DNA of 64,000 bases, taken from Diphasiastrum complanatum. Taxonomy: Eukaryota > Streptophyta > Lycopodiopsida > Lycopodiales > Lycopodiaceae. Made by a program: the position numbers and the translations under genes. The first letter of the stretch is position 1, and every line of letters begins with the position of its first letter. A model generated the notes under the pieces. It saw nothing but the letters and a program-made list of their open reading frames with translations, did no database searches and was not told the DNA's origin. The stretch lies in contig CM055106.1 of assembly GCA_029204225.1 (NCBI GenBank), positions 11,390,539-11,454,538 on the forward strand, in the 5' to 3' direction. Shown here piece after piece: positions 1 to 11,010 of this stretch.

Positions 1-243
1 CTACAACCAAGATAGCATTATGCTGTGATGAAGTATGACGCAAAGGAGTAATCAAGTCCATGGAAATACTCTCCCATCATTCTTTTGGTATAGGTAACAA
101 GTGTAGTGAACAAGGCACTTTGATCCGTTTAGCTTTATTAACTTGGCATTTTAAGCAATGTGTCACATAATGATACACATCCTTTTTCATTTTAGGCCAC
201 CAAAAGTTACGTAGGACCAGTTCATAGGTCTTATCCACACTGG
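1..243 (-). pseudogene. Ty3/gypsy integrase fragment (element E1, 5' of the break)
   Basis: The minus strand encodes the H2C2 zinc-finger end of a chromovirus integrase and the start of its catalytic core. Visible motifs are NFWW, the pair HCLKCQ that supplies the two zinc cysteines, and the first catalytic aspartate context SISMDL near the window edge. It matches the same region of the better preserved element at 3994-10290, so both are one family. A stop interrupts the frame just before the core. The fragment runs off the left edge; the upstream half of the same pol gene resumes at 1304 after an insertion. It is a dead copy. Confidence 0.8.
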
Positions 244-425
244 TGTAGTGGGTTTTCCTATCCACCTTCAACCGTAGATCTAAGCACTTGCAAAGCATCA
301 AGAAATGAAGAGGATTCTTTACATGTCACGCGGAAGTCGTTTTCATGAGAGCGATAGCATATTTTAGATTCATACGCAAGCTTATGATTCAACATCTAAC
401 ACTACGATCCATTAACCCTAAACAA

Positions 426-647
426 CAATGTTGCATGCACTGATGCGGTTCGAATCAGCTGATTGGACCGGTTCGAATCGGCCGATTCGAACATTTGTTC
501 GTTTTTTTTGCCTGATTGAAATTTTTTTGTTCGGTAACCGATCTGAACAAGTTGCTGATTCGAATCGGCCGATCGAATCGGACCGATTCGAACCATAATT
601 CTTTGTTCGCCGAATCACGGTTCAAATCGGCGATTCATGCAACATTG
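426..647. mobile_element. MITE-like palindromic element with 12-bp terminal inverted repeats
   Basis: The ends are CAATGTTGCATG and its exact reverse complement. They are flanked by CTAAACAA (418-425) and CTAAACAC (648-655), an 8-bp target duplication with one mismatch, as expected for hAT-type transposases. The inside is non-coding and filled with short self-complementary blocks around GGTTCGAATCGG, so a single strand would fold strongly. At 222 bp it fits a non-autonomous MITE. No related transposase is in the window. Confidence 0.65.
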
Positions 648-667
648 CTAAACACCAAGATCAAACT

Positions 668-673
<6 letters not shown>

Positions 674-700
<27 letters not shown>

Positions 701-701
701 T
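674..701. repeat. (TC)n microsatellite
   Basis: A pure TC dinucleotide tract of about 28 bp lies just to the right of the MITE at 426-647. Confidence 0.95.
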
Positions 702-1303
702 TTCTCTCACAAAAATAGAACCAAGATTCAATCCCAACAATTACCAAATCCAAATAACATAAAGATGGCAAGAAAACATGAGAGATGGAGCAAGAAAGAA
801 ATAGCAAGGACATGCAGTTGCAAATTGGTAGAGTTCCACCTTCTTGATTGAACATAAAAATGAACTACAAAGGCATCTCATGATACAACCTTTTATGAAA
901 ATATTGGGGGTTTCTAAACATAGAGGGGATGAAGTGGTAAGACTACATATGTGTATAGACTTTTCAAGAAATCTCAGCTATTTTGCCTTTCAATTCTTTA
1001 GGGCCCTTTCAAAGCCCATCTCCACCACTAGTCTTAATCTGACAGCTGGTATAGTCTTTCAAACTTTCAATCATATTTGAATTTGAATTTTGGGGGGAAC
1101 CCTCTTTTATTAACTAAATTGATTATTAGGTCCTATGACATTTAATTCCAGCGATTGGCCTAAAGTCCTGTTATTAACAACTAAAATAAAAATGTGATCG
1201 TCGGGTTGGACTTACACATGCAGGGTGCCAAATCCCTCTCTCTTATTAACTGCTTGTAGATCTACGATCTAACTAGGAATATGCTCGTGAGCCCTCCAAC
1301 AAG

Positions 1304-2985
1304 CAGGATGATGGCACTAGGGCTATTATGACACCTAAGATAAGCGTGAGCAAAAAGACTAGAACGCTTGTCCAGAAGTTCTACTTGTGCAAGATTTGTC
1401 TCTCTCACAATGTTCTTACAATGAGGATCCTTCTGCTGAGCTTGTCTGATCTCAACAATTAGGTCACTTTCTATGACCACAAAATACATTTCATGCACTC
1501 TCCGAGATAATCCATCAGCCAGACGATTTTTGGCACCCACCCTTCTTGTATCGAATCTCCTTGTGAACCTAAATCAACTCAGCTCACCTGGCTTGCCGCC
1601 CTCTTAGGTTCAACTAGTTGCAGAAATACCATGGTCAATGTACGCATAGAATTCCGCACCATACAAATAATGCCTCCATGCCTTCAAAGTGTGGATTATG
1701 GTATACTTCTTTTCACGTGGATAATATTTCTAAGTAAGGTTGAGCTTTTTGCTCTCAAAGGCCATTGGCCTACCCACTTGTATTAGAACTGCCTTGACGA
1801 CGATATCACTCGCATCTGTCTCTATGACAAATGGTGACAAAGTCAGCGACAACCTGTTTCAAAGCAGCGAAACTTTGTTGTTGAACTTTTGTCCATTCTT
1901 TCCATTTATGTCTCTGTAACATATCGGTCAATGGTGCAGCCACATGTGAATAATTCTTCACACCCTTACGTTAAAACACAACCAATCCAAGGAAGCTTCT
2001 TAATGTTGTCAAGTTTGTAGGTATAGGCCAAGCAAGAAGAACGACAATCTTTTTTGGAGCTGGTTGTACCCCTTTTGCTGACACTATATTTCTTTTTGAA
2101 ACACACTCTTTTTACTATTAACGAACAAAGTGTTTCCCTCAACGTTGAAGGTGACTCACATGCAATGCATCACCACGATTGTAAACCAAAATGTCATCTA
2201 CAAGATTAATTAGAAATTTGCGCCCATAAACGGTCTGAGGACATCATTCATCACGGGCATTAGTCAATCCAAAGGGCATGACTAAAAACTCATAGTGACT
2301 GAAACAAGTCCTGAAGGCTGTCTTATGCACATCATCCTGATGGTATCCACTCTTCAAATCAGTCTTGCTAAAAACAATAACACCATGCAATGCATCTAAC
2401 AGATCATCAATGTGCGGCATAGGATATCGGTGCTTAACATTAATCTTGTTCAAGGCCTCGATAATCCATGCACATACTCCATGATTCGTCCTTTTTCTTC
2501 ACTAGAATGACTGCAGCGGCATAGGGGGAGAAAATCCTCAATTATGTTTCTCACCACTTCTTCCTCTTTAAGACTCATTCTATATGGTGGTCTATTAATT
2601 TGAGAAGAACCAGGGATCAAATTGATCTTATGCTCCACATTTTTTTAGGGGGCAAGACAGATGGAAGTTCTTCAATGAACACATCTGTAAATTCGGCCCT
2701 GATTTGTTGGTCTAGGTTCCTAGTTAGTTTAGTTTGTTCTTGCCACATATTAGTTTCAAATGTAGAAATTGACATATCAAACAGGAAACATACATACAAA
2801 TACTTACTGTGAACCTCACGCAACTGTGTCGCTGTGATCAATGGTCATGGGGGCACATCTGGCTCACCTCACAAGGTATGGTTCCTACCATCGTGCTGGA
2901 ACTCATACACACATGAGTATCCCAAGCGATGTAGCGCCTTCATGCAACATGCCAACATATCCCAAGTACTTTTCATGGAGACCCA
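1304..2985 (-). pseudogene. Ty3/gypsy pol fragment (E1): protease end, RT, RNase H, integrase start
   Basis: Read on the minus strand from 2985 down, this follows the pol order of the element at 3994-10290: end of protease, the linker, RT fingers, RT palm (MPFGLTN near 2280), RNase H remnants near 1700-1830, then the RNase H tail with LADGLSR and the integrase N-terminus, where it is broken by the 244-1303 insertion. Stops and frameshifts are frequent and RT is split over several frames. It is an old copy of the same family, fused at about 2985 to a copia remnant. No LTR of its own is visible. Confidence 0.8.
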
Positions 2986-3993
2986 TGAGAGTCAGGAGAG
3001 AGGACTACCCACTTTCCCAGGATATAGATGGGATTCTGCTTGTTATTCATAATAGAACTGTACTCCTCATCCATAGCAATTTTCCAAACTTGTTCCTTAG
3101 TAGCATCTTCATAAAATAAAGGATCCTCAGAATCCAATGCTAAAGCCATAAATGCATAATGCGTTTCTTCACCAGCTTCACGAAAGTATCCACTTGAGCC
3201 TGTCAATCTCTTAGCTCCTTGTTGACTCGATTCTCCCTCATCCAACATTTGACTATCTTCTATAGTCTCACAATACCATCTTGCTAGTTTCTTTGTAGGT
3301 GATGTAGAAGGAGAATATGTATCAATTACTCTTGATCTTTCCTTTCGTTTACCAAGATCCACCTGTGTACTCACCCTTGGTTCAATTTGTGTAGAAGCTG
3401 TATCACATGGACCTGTATCTTTCTGAACATCATCTATAAGCGGAGTTTTTGATGTAGGAGGAAATACATCTTCCTCATGATCTTCTAGGTTAGAAGACTC
3501 ATCTTCTTCAAACACAACATCCCTGCTCATAATCACCTTCTTACTGGTAAGATTATAAAGGTGATATACCTGCTCTTCCTCATCCCAACCATGGAATAAA
3601 CACTTGATTGCCTTTGAATCAAGTTTTTTGACGATGATCTTTAGGAATCAACCAAAAACTCGTAGATGATCCTCTTTTGTAAACCTGGAACATAGAGAAC
3701 ATTTTTAATTTCTCCTATATTCCGTGAAGGTAAATGTACTCTCACTGTACCTCAGCCTTTGATGTCGTAAGAAGAATTGTCTCCAAGCTTGACATGTGCA
3801 TTTACACCATTGTCATTAAACTGTGTAAACTACTCACGATGTGGTGTCATATGTTGCGTTGCTTCAGAATCAATGTACCAACAGTCTTTAGAGTTCTCTG
3901 ATGTTGAAGCTGAGAATAACTCATAGTATCCCACAACTTCACTTTTGCCTTCGTCTTCAATGAAGTTGCCTGATTGCTTCTTGTCCTAGATGG
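2986..3993 (-). pseudogene. Ty1/copia remnant A, protease to RT start
   Basis: On the minus strand, from 3993 downward: the copia protease region with WYIDSEATQHM (normally D-S/T-G/A), the LYVPG strand near 3700, then a jump to the integrase C-terminal part ending in SRDVVFEED, an acidic linker, and the first residues of RT (EEYSSIMNNK). The zinc-binding region and integrase core are missing, so there is an internal deletion near 3680. Its gag lies on the other side of the gypsy element, at 10291-10855: the gypsy landed inside this copia. The left end is fused to gypsy E1 at about 2985. Confidence 0.78.
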
Positions 3994-4616
3994 TGTCACA
4001 TGTACTTAAAATCCCTTGCCCAATGTATGGTAAATTGTAACTATTAAATTGTAAATGGCTAAGTCACCGGCCTGTGGAGGCAATTGTAAATTGCAATGTA
4101 AATATCTGTTATAGTGACTAAATCCGAGATGGCCAAGGGGGTACTGGGTCTCATGAGAGTCTGCTGGACTGACCTCCTAAAAAGTAGGAAGGGTTGAGCA
4201 GTCAACGTGACACGTGTCATATGCTCACTGGGACACTTGGTCCAGTGCATGAGTGACACTTGTCGGACGGTCAATGGACGGGTGAACAGGACACTTGGTC
4301 CAATGCATGTGTGACACGTGTCAGATTGTCTACCTACTAGCCTTGCCTATGTGTCAGGGTACTGCCAAGTGGCAAGTGTCGGCTGTGCATGGAGTTTGCC
4401 ATGTGTCGACGTTAGGATGTGTCAGGGTTAAGGGGTGCTTGAGGGGATGCCTGGTCAGGCATTCCTCATTATGGTATTCCTATGCAGCTATGGTTGGGAG
4501 GAGACTTGCAGCAGAGCTCTTGTTGATCTATGTACATTTGCTTGAGATTAATAAAGTGACGGATTTGCTGGGTAATTCTGTGTATTTACTTAGGGTTTGT
4601 GAGCTTGTGTGCAACA
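3994..4616 (+). repeat. 5' LTR of the gypsy element
   Basis: Begins TGTCACATG and ends GCAACA, directly followed by the PBS. It shares its sequence with 9774-10290 but is 623 bp against 517 bp. The difference is mostly about 100 bp in a repeated U3 segment. It carries two copies of the perfect palindrome TGACACGTGTCA (4208-4219 and 4312-4323), each with a CACGTG G-box core, and an AATAAA at about 4549. Confidence 0.92.
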
Positions 4617-4618
4617 TT

Positions 4619-4630
4619 TGGTATCAGAGC
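4619..4630 (+). other. Primer-binding site, initiator tRNA-Met
   Basis: TGGTATCAGAGC starts two bases after the 5' LTR and is the usual plant complement of the 3' end of initiator tRNA-Met, where minus-strand cDNA synthesis is primed. Confidence 0.93.
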
Positions 4631-5171
4631 ATTCAAGACTTGTGTGGGATTTGGCATCTTCAGTTAGGGTTTGGAGCATTCTTGGAGAGCCAGCGCCCTA
4701 CTGCAAGTGATCCGTTGGCAGATTTGGAGCCCATAAGATAGCAGATTGAAGCCCTATGGTGGATTGCTGATCTTCTAGCAGTCTTTGAGCATTTTCTACT
4801 ACGCGGATTGATTATTCTCTTCGCTTTTGTGAAAATCCAGCCCACATAGGATTTGTAAATCTGTTTGTAACTTCTTCAATACTCAGTATTTTTCAGATCT
4901 GTCAGTTGCAATAAGCTTCTTGTGGTAGGTCGCTGGTAGGGTAGGGCTTTTCGCCTTCTGATTCGGTGATCAGCCATAGTTTTTTTGCCAATTGTCAGTT
5001 TGAAACCCTAGTTTGCTGGTTTTTGGAGAAGAAGAGTCTATGTGTAGTTAGAACTTGGCTGTGGGGCTATTCTATCCAGTTCTTCTAGGAATTCAGGGCA
5101 ACCTATCTGTGTAGTGATTTGAGGTGCTGAGAGCCTGGTTTTGCTTTGTTTTTGCTACCTATTTTTCTGCT
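4631..5171 (+). other. Gypsy leader between PBS and gag
   Basis: Untranslated leader of the chromovirus. I see no ORF of note; it presumably holds packaging signals, which cannot be defined by eye. Confidence 0.5.
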
Positions 5172-6383
5172 ATGGCATCCGCAAGCAACACCAGTCAAGA
5201 TTCATAGAGATTAGATGCTGTATGTTCCAAGGTGGATACTATCGAAGCTACTCTTAAGCTGATTTTGGAGCAACTCAAAGGTAAAGGGGTTAGTGTTCCT
5301 GAGAGAGTCAGTGGTACAGCTATGGAAGCAGAAAGGACATTGTCAACGGGCCATGAAGCTGAGTTGGGGTTTCGAAAGAGAAAGCTACCTACTATCAAAG
5401 ATTTAAAACCTTCGAAGTTCACTGGAGCAGTATCTATGAGAACTACTGATGCCGTTGAGAATTGGTTGCAAAAGTGGGAGAAAGCATTCCAGATGTGTGG
5501 CATAGATGATGAAACTGAGATGATTGCTGAAGCCACATATCGTTTTCAAGAGTCAGCACAAAGGTGGTGGAGGAAGGTGGAAAAGGATGACATAGTTCCA
5601 ACCACATGGGAGGCATTCCAGCAAATGTTTGCGCAAAACTGGGTGCCTTTGGATGAAGACAACAGAGCCATGCAACAATGGTCTTATTTGAAGCAGGGTA
5701 ACTTGAGCGTGCAGGATTATGCAGACAAGTACCGAGAGGCTTTGTTACGCATTCCTCAGGAAGTTCCTATGTACATGCAAATATTTCACTTCGTGGAGGG
5801 ACTTCGAGAGAGTATTCGCCCTTTCGTGCGGAAGGAGCAATCTCATGATTTGCGGGGAGCCATCCAGATGGCTTTGTATTATGAAGATGGGAAAAAAGGC
5901 CTGGATCCTGTTGCGGTAGCTGGTACAGGTGGTCAGCAACCTTGGGGACGCAAGGGCAAATGGAACAAAAAGAGAAAGTTTGAAGGTCAAACCAATCAGT
6001 GGCAAGCTCGGGGTGACCAAAGGAAGAAGGGTGCAGGGGATCCAAAAGGCAAAGGGTTGTATGGGCAGCCCAATGCCCAAAAGGGTCAGCGTCCTTCAAT
6101 GTTGTCGCCACATGACCAAGAACGTGCAAAGAGGGAGAACCTGTGTTTTGGATGTTTGGGACAACATAGGTGGAAGGAATGTCCACGGAACTTGATGCGG
6201 ACCACATATAATCTTCAAGTGGACCAGATGAACCAGGGTGATGACCCTATGGCAGTGGAAGAGATCGAGCAGGAAGCCAATCCAGATTCCACGCCTCATG
6301 AATGTTTTGGTGGTCAGGAGAGTGGACACGGCTCCACCAGCGCTTTTGTCAAAATCGACTCGCCAAAGGTATCAATTTCCTAA
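5172..6383 (+). pseudogene. gag: Chromovirus gag (capsid and nucleocapsid), amber codon at position 12
   Basis: The ATG at 5172 is in frame with the long gag frame but is followed by a TAG at codon 12; reading is then open from 5208 to 6383. The region around residues 60-230 has the retrotransposon gag pattern (WLQKWEKAF, RWWRK, ANNWVP-like YLKQGNLSVQDYADKY). A basic stretch and one zinc knuckle CFGCLGQHRWKEC follow near the C-terminus, for RNA binding in the particle. A shorter product could start at a later Met (for example Met at 5323), but that would lose the N-terminus. The downstream protease is in the next frame and overlaps by about 145 bp, which may be a single-base indel or a real frameshift site. 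Confidence 0.82.
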
Positions 6384-6867
6384 CACTTGTCTTATTGTTA
6401 TGCGAGGACAACTGTGTGGTAGAGATGTTCAGGTTCTATTTGACACTGGGTCCTCTCATAATGTGTTGAATTCAACTTTGGTATGGAAGTTAGGTGTGAA
6501 TACTCAACCATCCCAGTACCAGTACACAGTGGAAGTGGCTGATGGAAAGGGTACAGAGATTTGGGATAAGAGGGTTGTGGGCATTCCACTAACTGTACAA
6601 AGTTACACAGAAGAGTTGGATTTTGAAATAACATGGCTTGCGCGGTTTGATGTGGTGTTGGGCATTTGTTGGCACACGATGCAGAAGCCACACATAGCCT
6701 GGGATACTCATGTGTATGAGTTCCAGTTTGATGGTGTGATGCATTCCTTTCGTGGTGAGCGGGATGTGCCTCCTGGACCGCTTGTTTCAGCTATGCAGTT
6801 GTGTAGGATCCATTGTGAGTACATGTGTGTTTGCTTTCTACTTGATATGTCTACTAATACTAGTTAG
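6384..6867 (+). pseudogene. Chromovirus protease
   Basis: Retropepsin-like aspartic protease that would cut the gag-pol precursor. The active-site motif is FDTGSSHN, with the second flap-like segment WLARFDVVLG that is typical of plant gypsy proteases. It lies in the same frame as RT but a TAG at 6865-6867 separates the two, so no protease-RT fusion can form without read-through. The frame is +1 relative to gag. Confidence 0.82.
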
Positions 6868-6873
6868 AGTAGC

Positions 6874-9384
6874 ATGCAGTGTGTGCAAACCAGTACTATT
6901 GCCAATTTGGATCAAGAGATTAGGAGAGAGTTTTCAGATGTGTTCATAGATGATCTTCCATCTGTTTTACCTCCTAAGAGGAATGTTGAACATAAGATTG
7001 AATTAATACCCGGATCATGTCCTGTCAATAGATGTCCTTACAGAATAAGTCTTAAGGAGGAAGAGGAAGTGAGACGGATGGTCGATGATTATCTGGCCAA
7101 GGGGCAAATACGACCTAGTTATTCCCCTTTTGCCTCTCCGATCATTCTTGTAAAAAAGAAGGATGGATCATGGCATATGTGTGTGGATTATCGAGGTTTG
7201 AACAAGATAACGGTTAAACATCGATATTCTATGCCATGTATAAATGATTTGCTTGATGCCTTGTCAGTTGCCACTGTGTTCAGTAAAATAGACCTAAAGA
7301 GTGGATATCATCAGGTCAGAGTTCGTGAAGAGGATGTACACAAGACTACCTTCAGAACTTGATTCGGTCACTATGAGTATCTTGTGATGCCATTTGGATT
7401 GACTAATGCCCCAGCTACATTCATGATGATGATGAATGATGTGCTTAGACCGTGTATGGGTAAATTTGTCGTAAACTTTGTTGATGACATTTTGACTTAC
7501 AGTGCAGGTGAGGTCAAGCATATGGCTCACCTTAGGATTGTGTTGTCTACTTTGAGGGAGAACACTTTGTTTGCCAATAGTAAAAAAAGTGAATTGTTTA
7601 AAAAAGAGATCGAGTATCTTGGTCATGTAGTGTCTGCTGATGGAGTAAGGCCAAATCCTAAGAAGGTTGCTGTGATCGTTGAGTGGCCTGTGCCAGCTGA
7701 TTTGACAGCACTCCGTTCTTTTCTTGGATTGGCAGTATTCTATAGAAAATATGTTAAGAAATACTCCTATATTGTAGCACCTTTGACTGATTTGACTCAA
7801 AAGAATAGATTTGGTGAGTGGACTGAACTGCAGCAAACAAGCTTTGATCAGTTGAAGCAAGCTATTGCTGAGTGTGTCACTCTAAAGATTGTAGACCCTC
7901 AAAAGCCCTATGTTATAGATACGGATGCGAGTGACATTGTTGTGGGAGCTGTTCAGATGCAAGAGGGTAGGCCTGTGGCCTTTGAGAGCAAGAAGCTCAA
8001 CCCTGCTCAGAAAAATTATCCAACTCATGAGAAGGAGTTATATGCCATAGTTCATGCATTAAAAGCATGGAGGCATTATCTGTATGGATCGGAATTTGAG
8101 GTATTCACTGATCATGATACCTTGAGATACTTTTGTAAGCAGCCAGACCTTAGAGGCCGACAAGCCAGATGGTTTGAGCTCATGCAGGAATTCCTAATGG
8201 AGATTCGGTACAAGAAAGGTGCCGAGAATCGTGTGGCAGATGCACTATCTCGTGTGGTGTATCAGATGTCATTTGTAGTCATTGAAAATGACTTACTGTC
8301 TGAGATAAGAAAGGCTCAGCAGGAAGATCCTCACTGTAAGAAAGTGGAACATGGGGTGAGTCATGGCCATGCAGAGTCTCAAGAGGAGAGCTCTTCTACC
8401 TTGGTTCGCACTTATCTTAAGTATTCCATAGAAGATGGAATAGTGATGAGAAATGGCAAGGCTCTTATTCCAGCTTGTGAGGTGCTGCGAAAGAGGATCT
8501 TGCATCTCTGTCACGATAGCCCTAGTGCTGGTCATCCTGGTGTGGATAGGACCTATGAGTTGATACGACGTAACTTTTGGTGGTCGAGACTTAAGAAAGA
8601 AGTAATTCATTATGTGACACATTGTTTTAAGTGTCAAGTTAATAAGGCTGAAAGGATTAAAGTGCCTGGATTATTATGCCCGTTACCTATACCAGAAGGG
8701 AGATGGGAGAGTATTTCCATGGACTTTATTACATGTTTACCGCATACGCAGCAGCAACATAATGCTATCCTAGTTGTGGTTGACAGACTCACGAAAATGG
8801 CTCATTTTATCCCAACTAGTAATAAGATTGATGCACCTGGTACGGCTGATTTGTTTATACAGCATGTATTCAGACTTCATGGATTACCTAGATCCATTGT
8901 GTCTGACAGGGATTCTCGTTTTACTGGCAATTTTTGGACTGCAGTATTTGAGAAGTTAGAGGTGCAGTTGGGAATGAGTAGTTCTGATAATCCTGAAACA
9001 GATGGGCAGACTGAGAGAGCTAACCAAACCTTGGAAGACATGCTTAGGGCGTATGTGAATGAAAGGCAAACGCAATGGGAACGTTACCTACCATTGTTGG
9101 AGTTTGCCTATAATGATAAAAAGAATGCATCTACGAAGATAAGTCCTTTCGAGCTAAATTATGGTTTTAGACCAGCCAGTCCAGTTACTATAGGTATGCC
9201 TCATAAGACACCTAGTGCTATGGAATTTCTAACTCACATGCAAAAGATGTTGGAGTTAGCAAAAGAAAATGTAAAAGCGGCGATGGATTGGGCAAAGACA
9301 TATGCTGATCTGGATCATACGCCAAGAGAGTTCGAGGAAGGAGATTTGGTATTCTCAGGATTCCAAAGGACTCGAAAACCCTAA
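6874..9384 (+). pseudogene. pol: Chromovirus pol: RT, RNase H, integrase
   Basis: One frame with a single TGA (7360-7362) at a position where a related copy in this window (E1) has cysteine. RT spans 6990-7800 with [26 protein letters not shown] and the catalytic FVDD. RNase H follows with DTDAS, HEKELYA and TDHDTL, so its acidic triad is present. Integrase has the H2C2 finger (HDSPSAGH ... CFKCQ), then the D-D-E core: SMDFITC, VSDRDSRF and TDGQTERANQ. The frame ends at a TAA (9382-9384) inside the C-terminal domain, which resumes one frame away at 9405. The enzyme residues are intact, so decay is recent to moderate. Confidence 0.9.
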
Positions 9385-9761
9385 AGACAGAGAAGTGTTA
9401 TAAGTTGTCACCTAGATACTGTGGACCTTGGAAAATTGTTAAAAAGATTAATAGCGTTGCTTATGATTTGCCTGTTGGTTGTAAGGTTCATCTTGTTTTT
9501 CATGTTTCACGCTTAAAGAAGGTTTTACATGATGGTGATAACTTGTTGGCTGATGGCCTTGTATTGTTTCAGGAGCATGGGGAGGTGATGCATGGACCAG
9601 TGAGAGTATTGGACCGGAGGCATAGACGGTTGCGGAATCGTTTGCTCCGTGAGTACTTGGTTGCATGGCATGGACGACCTCTCAGTGATGCTACCCGGGA
9701 GACCGCGCATGGGTTGCATACACAGTATCCAGACTTTGCCATCGAGGACGATGTCATCTGA
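9385..9761 (+). pseudogene. Integrase C-terminus with chromodomain-like tail
   Basis: After a frameshift, the SH3-like module (SPRYCGPWKIVKKI, YDLPVG, VFHVSRLKK) is followed by a tail with VRVLDRRHRR, YLVAWHGRPLSDATRE: a chromodomain-like fold that in chromoviruses directs insertion to marked chromatin. This places the element in the chromovirus branch of Ty3/gypsy. The stop falls just ahead of the purine tract. Confidence 0.82.
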
Positions 9762-9773
9762 GGAGGGAAGGGA
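9761..9773 (+). other. Polypurine tract of the gypsy element
   Basis: AGGAGGGAAGGGA lies directly in front of the 3' LTR start TGTCACATG; it primes plus-strand synthesis. Confidence 0.9.
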
Positions 9774-10290
9774 TGTCACATGTACTTAGAATCCCTTGCC
9801 CAATGTATGGTAAATTGTAACTATTAAACTAAGTCACCGGCCTGTGGAGGCAATTGTAAATTGCAATGTAAATATCTGTTATAGTGACTAAATCCGAGAT
9901 GGCCAAGGGGGTACTGGGTCTCATGAGAGTCTGCTGGACTGGACATGTGTCATGTGCACATTGGGACACTTGGTCCAATGCATGTGTGACACGTGTCAGA
10001 TTGTCCACCTACTAGCTTGCCTATGTGTCAGGGTACTGCCAAGTGGCAAGTGTCGGCTGTGCATGGAGTTTGCCATGTGTCGACGTTAGGATGTGTCAGG
10101 GTTAAGGGGTGCTTGAGGGGATGCTTGGTCAGGCATTCCTCATTATGGTATTCCTATGCAACTATGGTTGGGAGGAGACTTGCAGCAGAGCTCTTGTGGA
10201 TCTATGTACGTTTGCTTGAGATTAATAAAGTGACGGATTTGCTGGGTAATTCTGTGTATTTACTTAGGGTTTGTGAGCTTGTGTGCAACA
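9774..10290 (+). repeat. 3' LTR of the gypsy element
   Basis: Matches the 5' LTR from TGTCACATG to GCAACA but lacks one copy of the U3 repeat and about 10 bp near 9828. One TGACACGTGTCA palindrome remains (9987-9998). The following bases AACAAATGG belong to, or adjoin, copia A. Confidence 0.92.
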
Positions 10291-10855
10291 AACAAATGGC
10301 CTTCTTTTTCTTGCACTCAAACGCAAAGTGACCATATTTGCCACAAAAACAATTGCCATTTCTCTTTGGATTGGACTTGGAAGTGTCTCCTTTTTCCCAA
10401 TTGTCCTTGCCTTTCTGCTTTTGATCCTTTTTACCTCCTTTCTTTATGCCCTTCTTACCTTGATTTTTGGTAAAGAAACCCAGCTCCTTGAAATCTTCCC
10501 TAGACATCAAGTTTTGTCTTTGTAATTCTTCTTGAAGTAGCAATCCTTTCCCTCAAACTTAGTGTCATAACAAAGTTTCGATATTGAAATGGTAAGCTAT
10601 TCAAAATAGCTTGTACAAGGGTATTATCAAGTACAATTTCCCCTATAGAAGACAACTGATCTCTTAGATCCTTCACCCTGGTAATAAAATCTGTAGTGGA
10701 TTCTTTTGATTCCATTTTCAAGGTATGAAGTTTATTATTCAAGAACAATGCTCGAGACTTACTCACCATTTCATATGTATTCCTAAGAATATCCCATGCT
10801 TCCTTAGGCCCAACCGCATTCCTGATCAAAGGAATAACCTTATCCTTTACGGATA
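10291..10855 (-). pseudogene. gag: Ty1/copia remnant A, gag
   Basis: Minus-strand copia gag: the helical UBN2-type region (AVGPKEAWDILRNTYE, KDLRDQLSSIG, LVQAILNSLP) followed, after a frameshift near 10540, by a basic stretch and the zinc knuckle CFCGKYGHFAFEC. The knuckle is within 30 bp of the gypsy 3' LTR; the protease of the same copia continues at 3993 on the far side. At its upstream end gag is joined to an RNase H tail rather than to an LTR. Confidence 0.8.
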
Positions 10856-11010
10856 AGCACCTTCAAGTATTTTTTCTCAAACAAAATGATAATGTATCTC
10901 TATTGTATCTCTATGTGCTTTGTTCGAGCATGTAAAACTCGAACTTTAGCAAGGTGAATACAACTTTGGTTATCACAAGATACAACCGTTGCACCCAAAC
11001 GATTCAAACC
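10856..11010 (-). pseudogene. Copia RNase H tail joined to gag
   Basis: The minus strand reads a copia RNase H end: CDNQSCIHLAK followed by HARTKHIEI and a broken REKILEGA segment. In a normal element this lies at the 3' end of pol, yet here it is directly upstream of gag in the same orientation with no LTR between. This points to a deletion between two tandem copies or a template-switch product. Confidence 0.65.

Larger units (their letters stand above)
244..1303. other. About 1.06 kb of foreign DNA splitting the gypsy pol fragment E1
   Basis: The gypsy integrase homology stops near 1303 and restarts near 243 at almost the same codon, judged against the related element at 8520-8560. The DNA between is not retroelement coding sequence. 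It holds a MITE-like element (426-647), a TC microsatellite (674-701) and about 600 bp in which I recognise nothing. I could not find a clear target duplication or terminal repeats for the whole block, so it may be several events or filler DNA. Confidence 0.5.
3994..10290 (+). mobile_element. Ty3/gypsy chromovirus, nearly full length, inserted in copia A
   Basis: Complete architecture: 5' LTR, tRNA-Met PBS, gag, protease, RT, RNase H, integrase, chromodomain-like tail, purine tract, 3' LTR. The flanks are two halves of the gag/protease region of one copia element, which stay in one frame (apart from a TAG) if the gypsy is removed. A clean 5-bp target duplication is not seen. ATGG occurs directly before the 5' LTR and again 5 bp after the 3' LTR, so the 3' end may have been altered. 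Stops and frameshifts in gag and pol mean it cannot make a complete polyprotein. Confidence 0.9.

Noticed and set aside
430-620. tRNA-like GGTTCGAATC blocks
   Set aside because: No acceptor stem, anticodon arm or A box at the right distance; the blocks repeat inside a palindromic MITE. No tRNA is called.
9985-10300. A 112-codon ORF repeated at 4295-4741
   Set aside because: It is an accidental frame within the two LTR copies, not a conserved gene.
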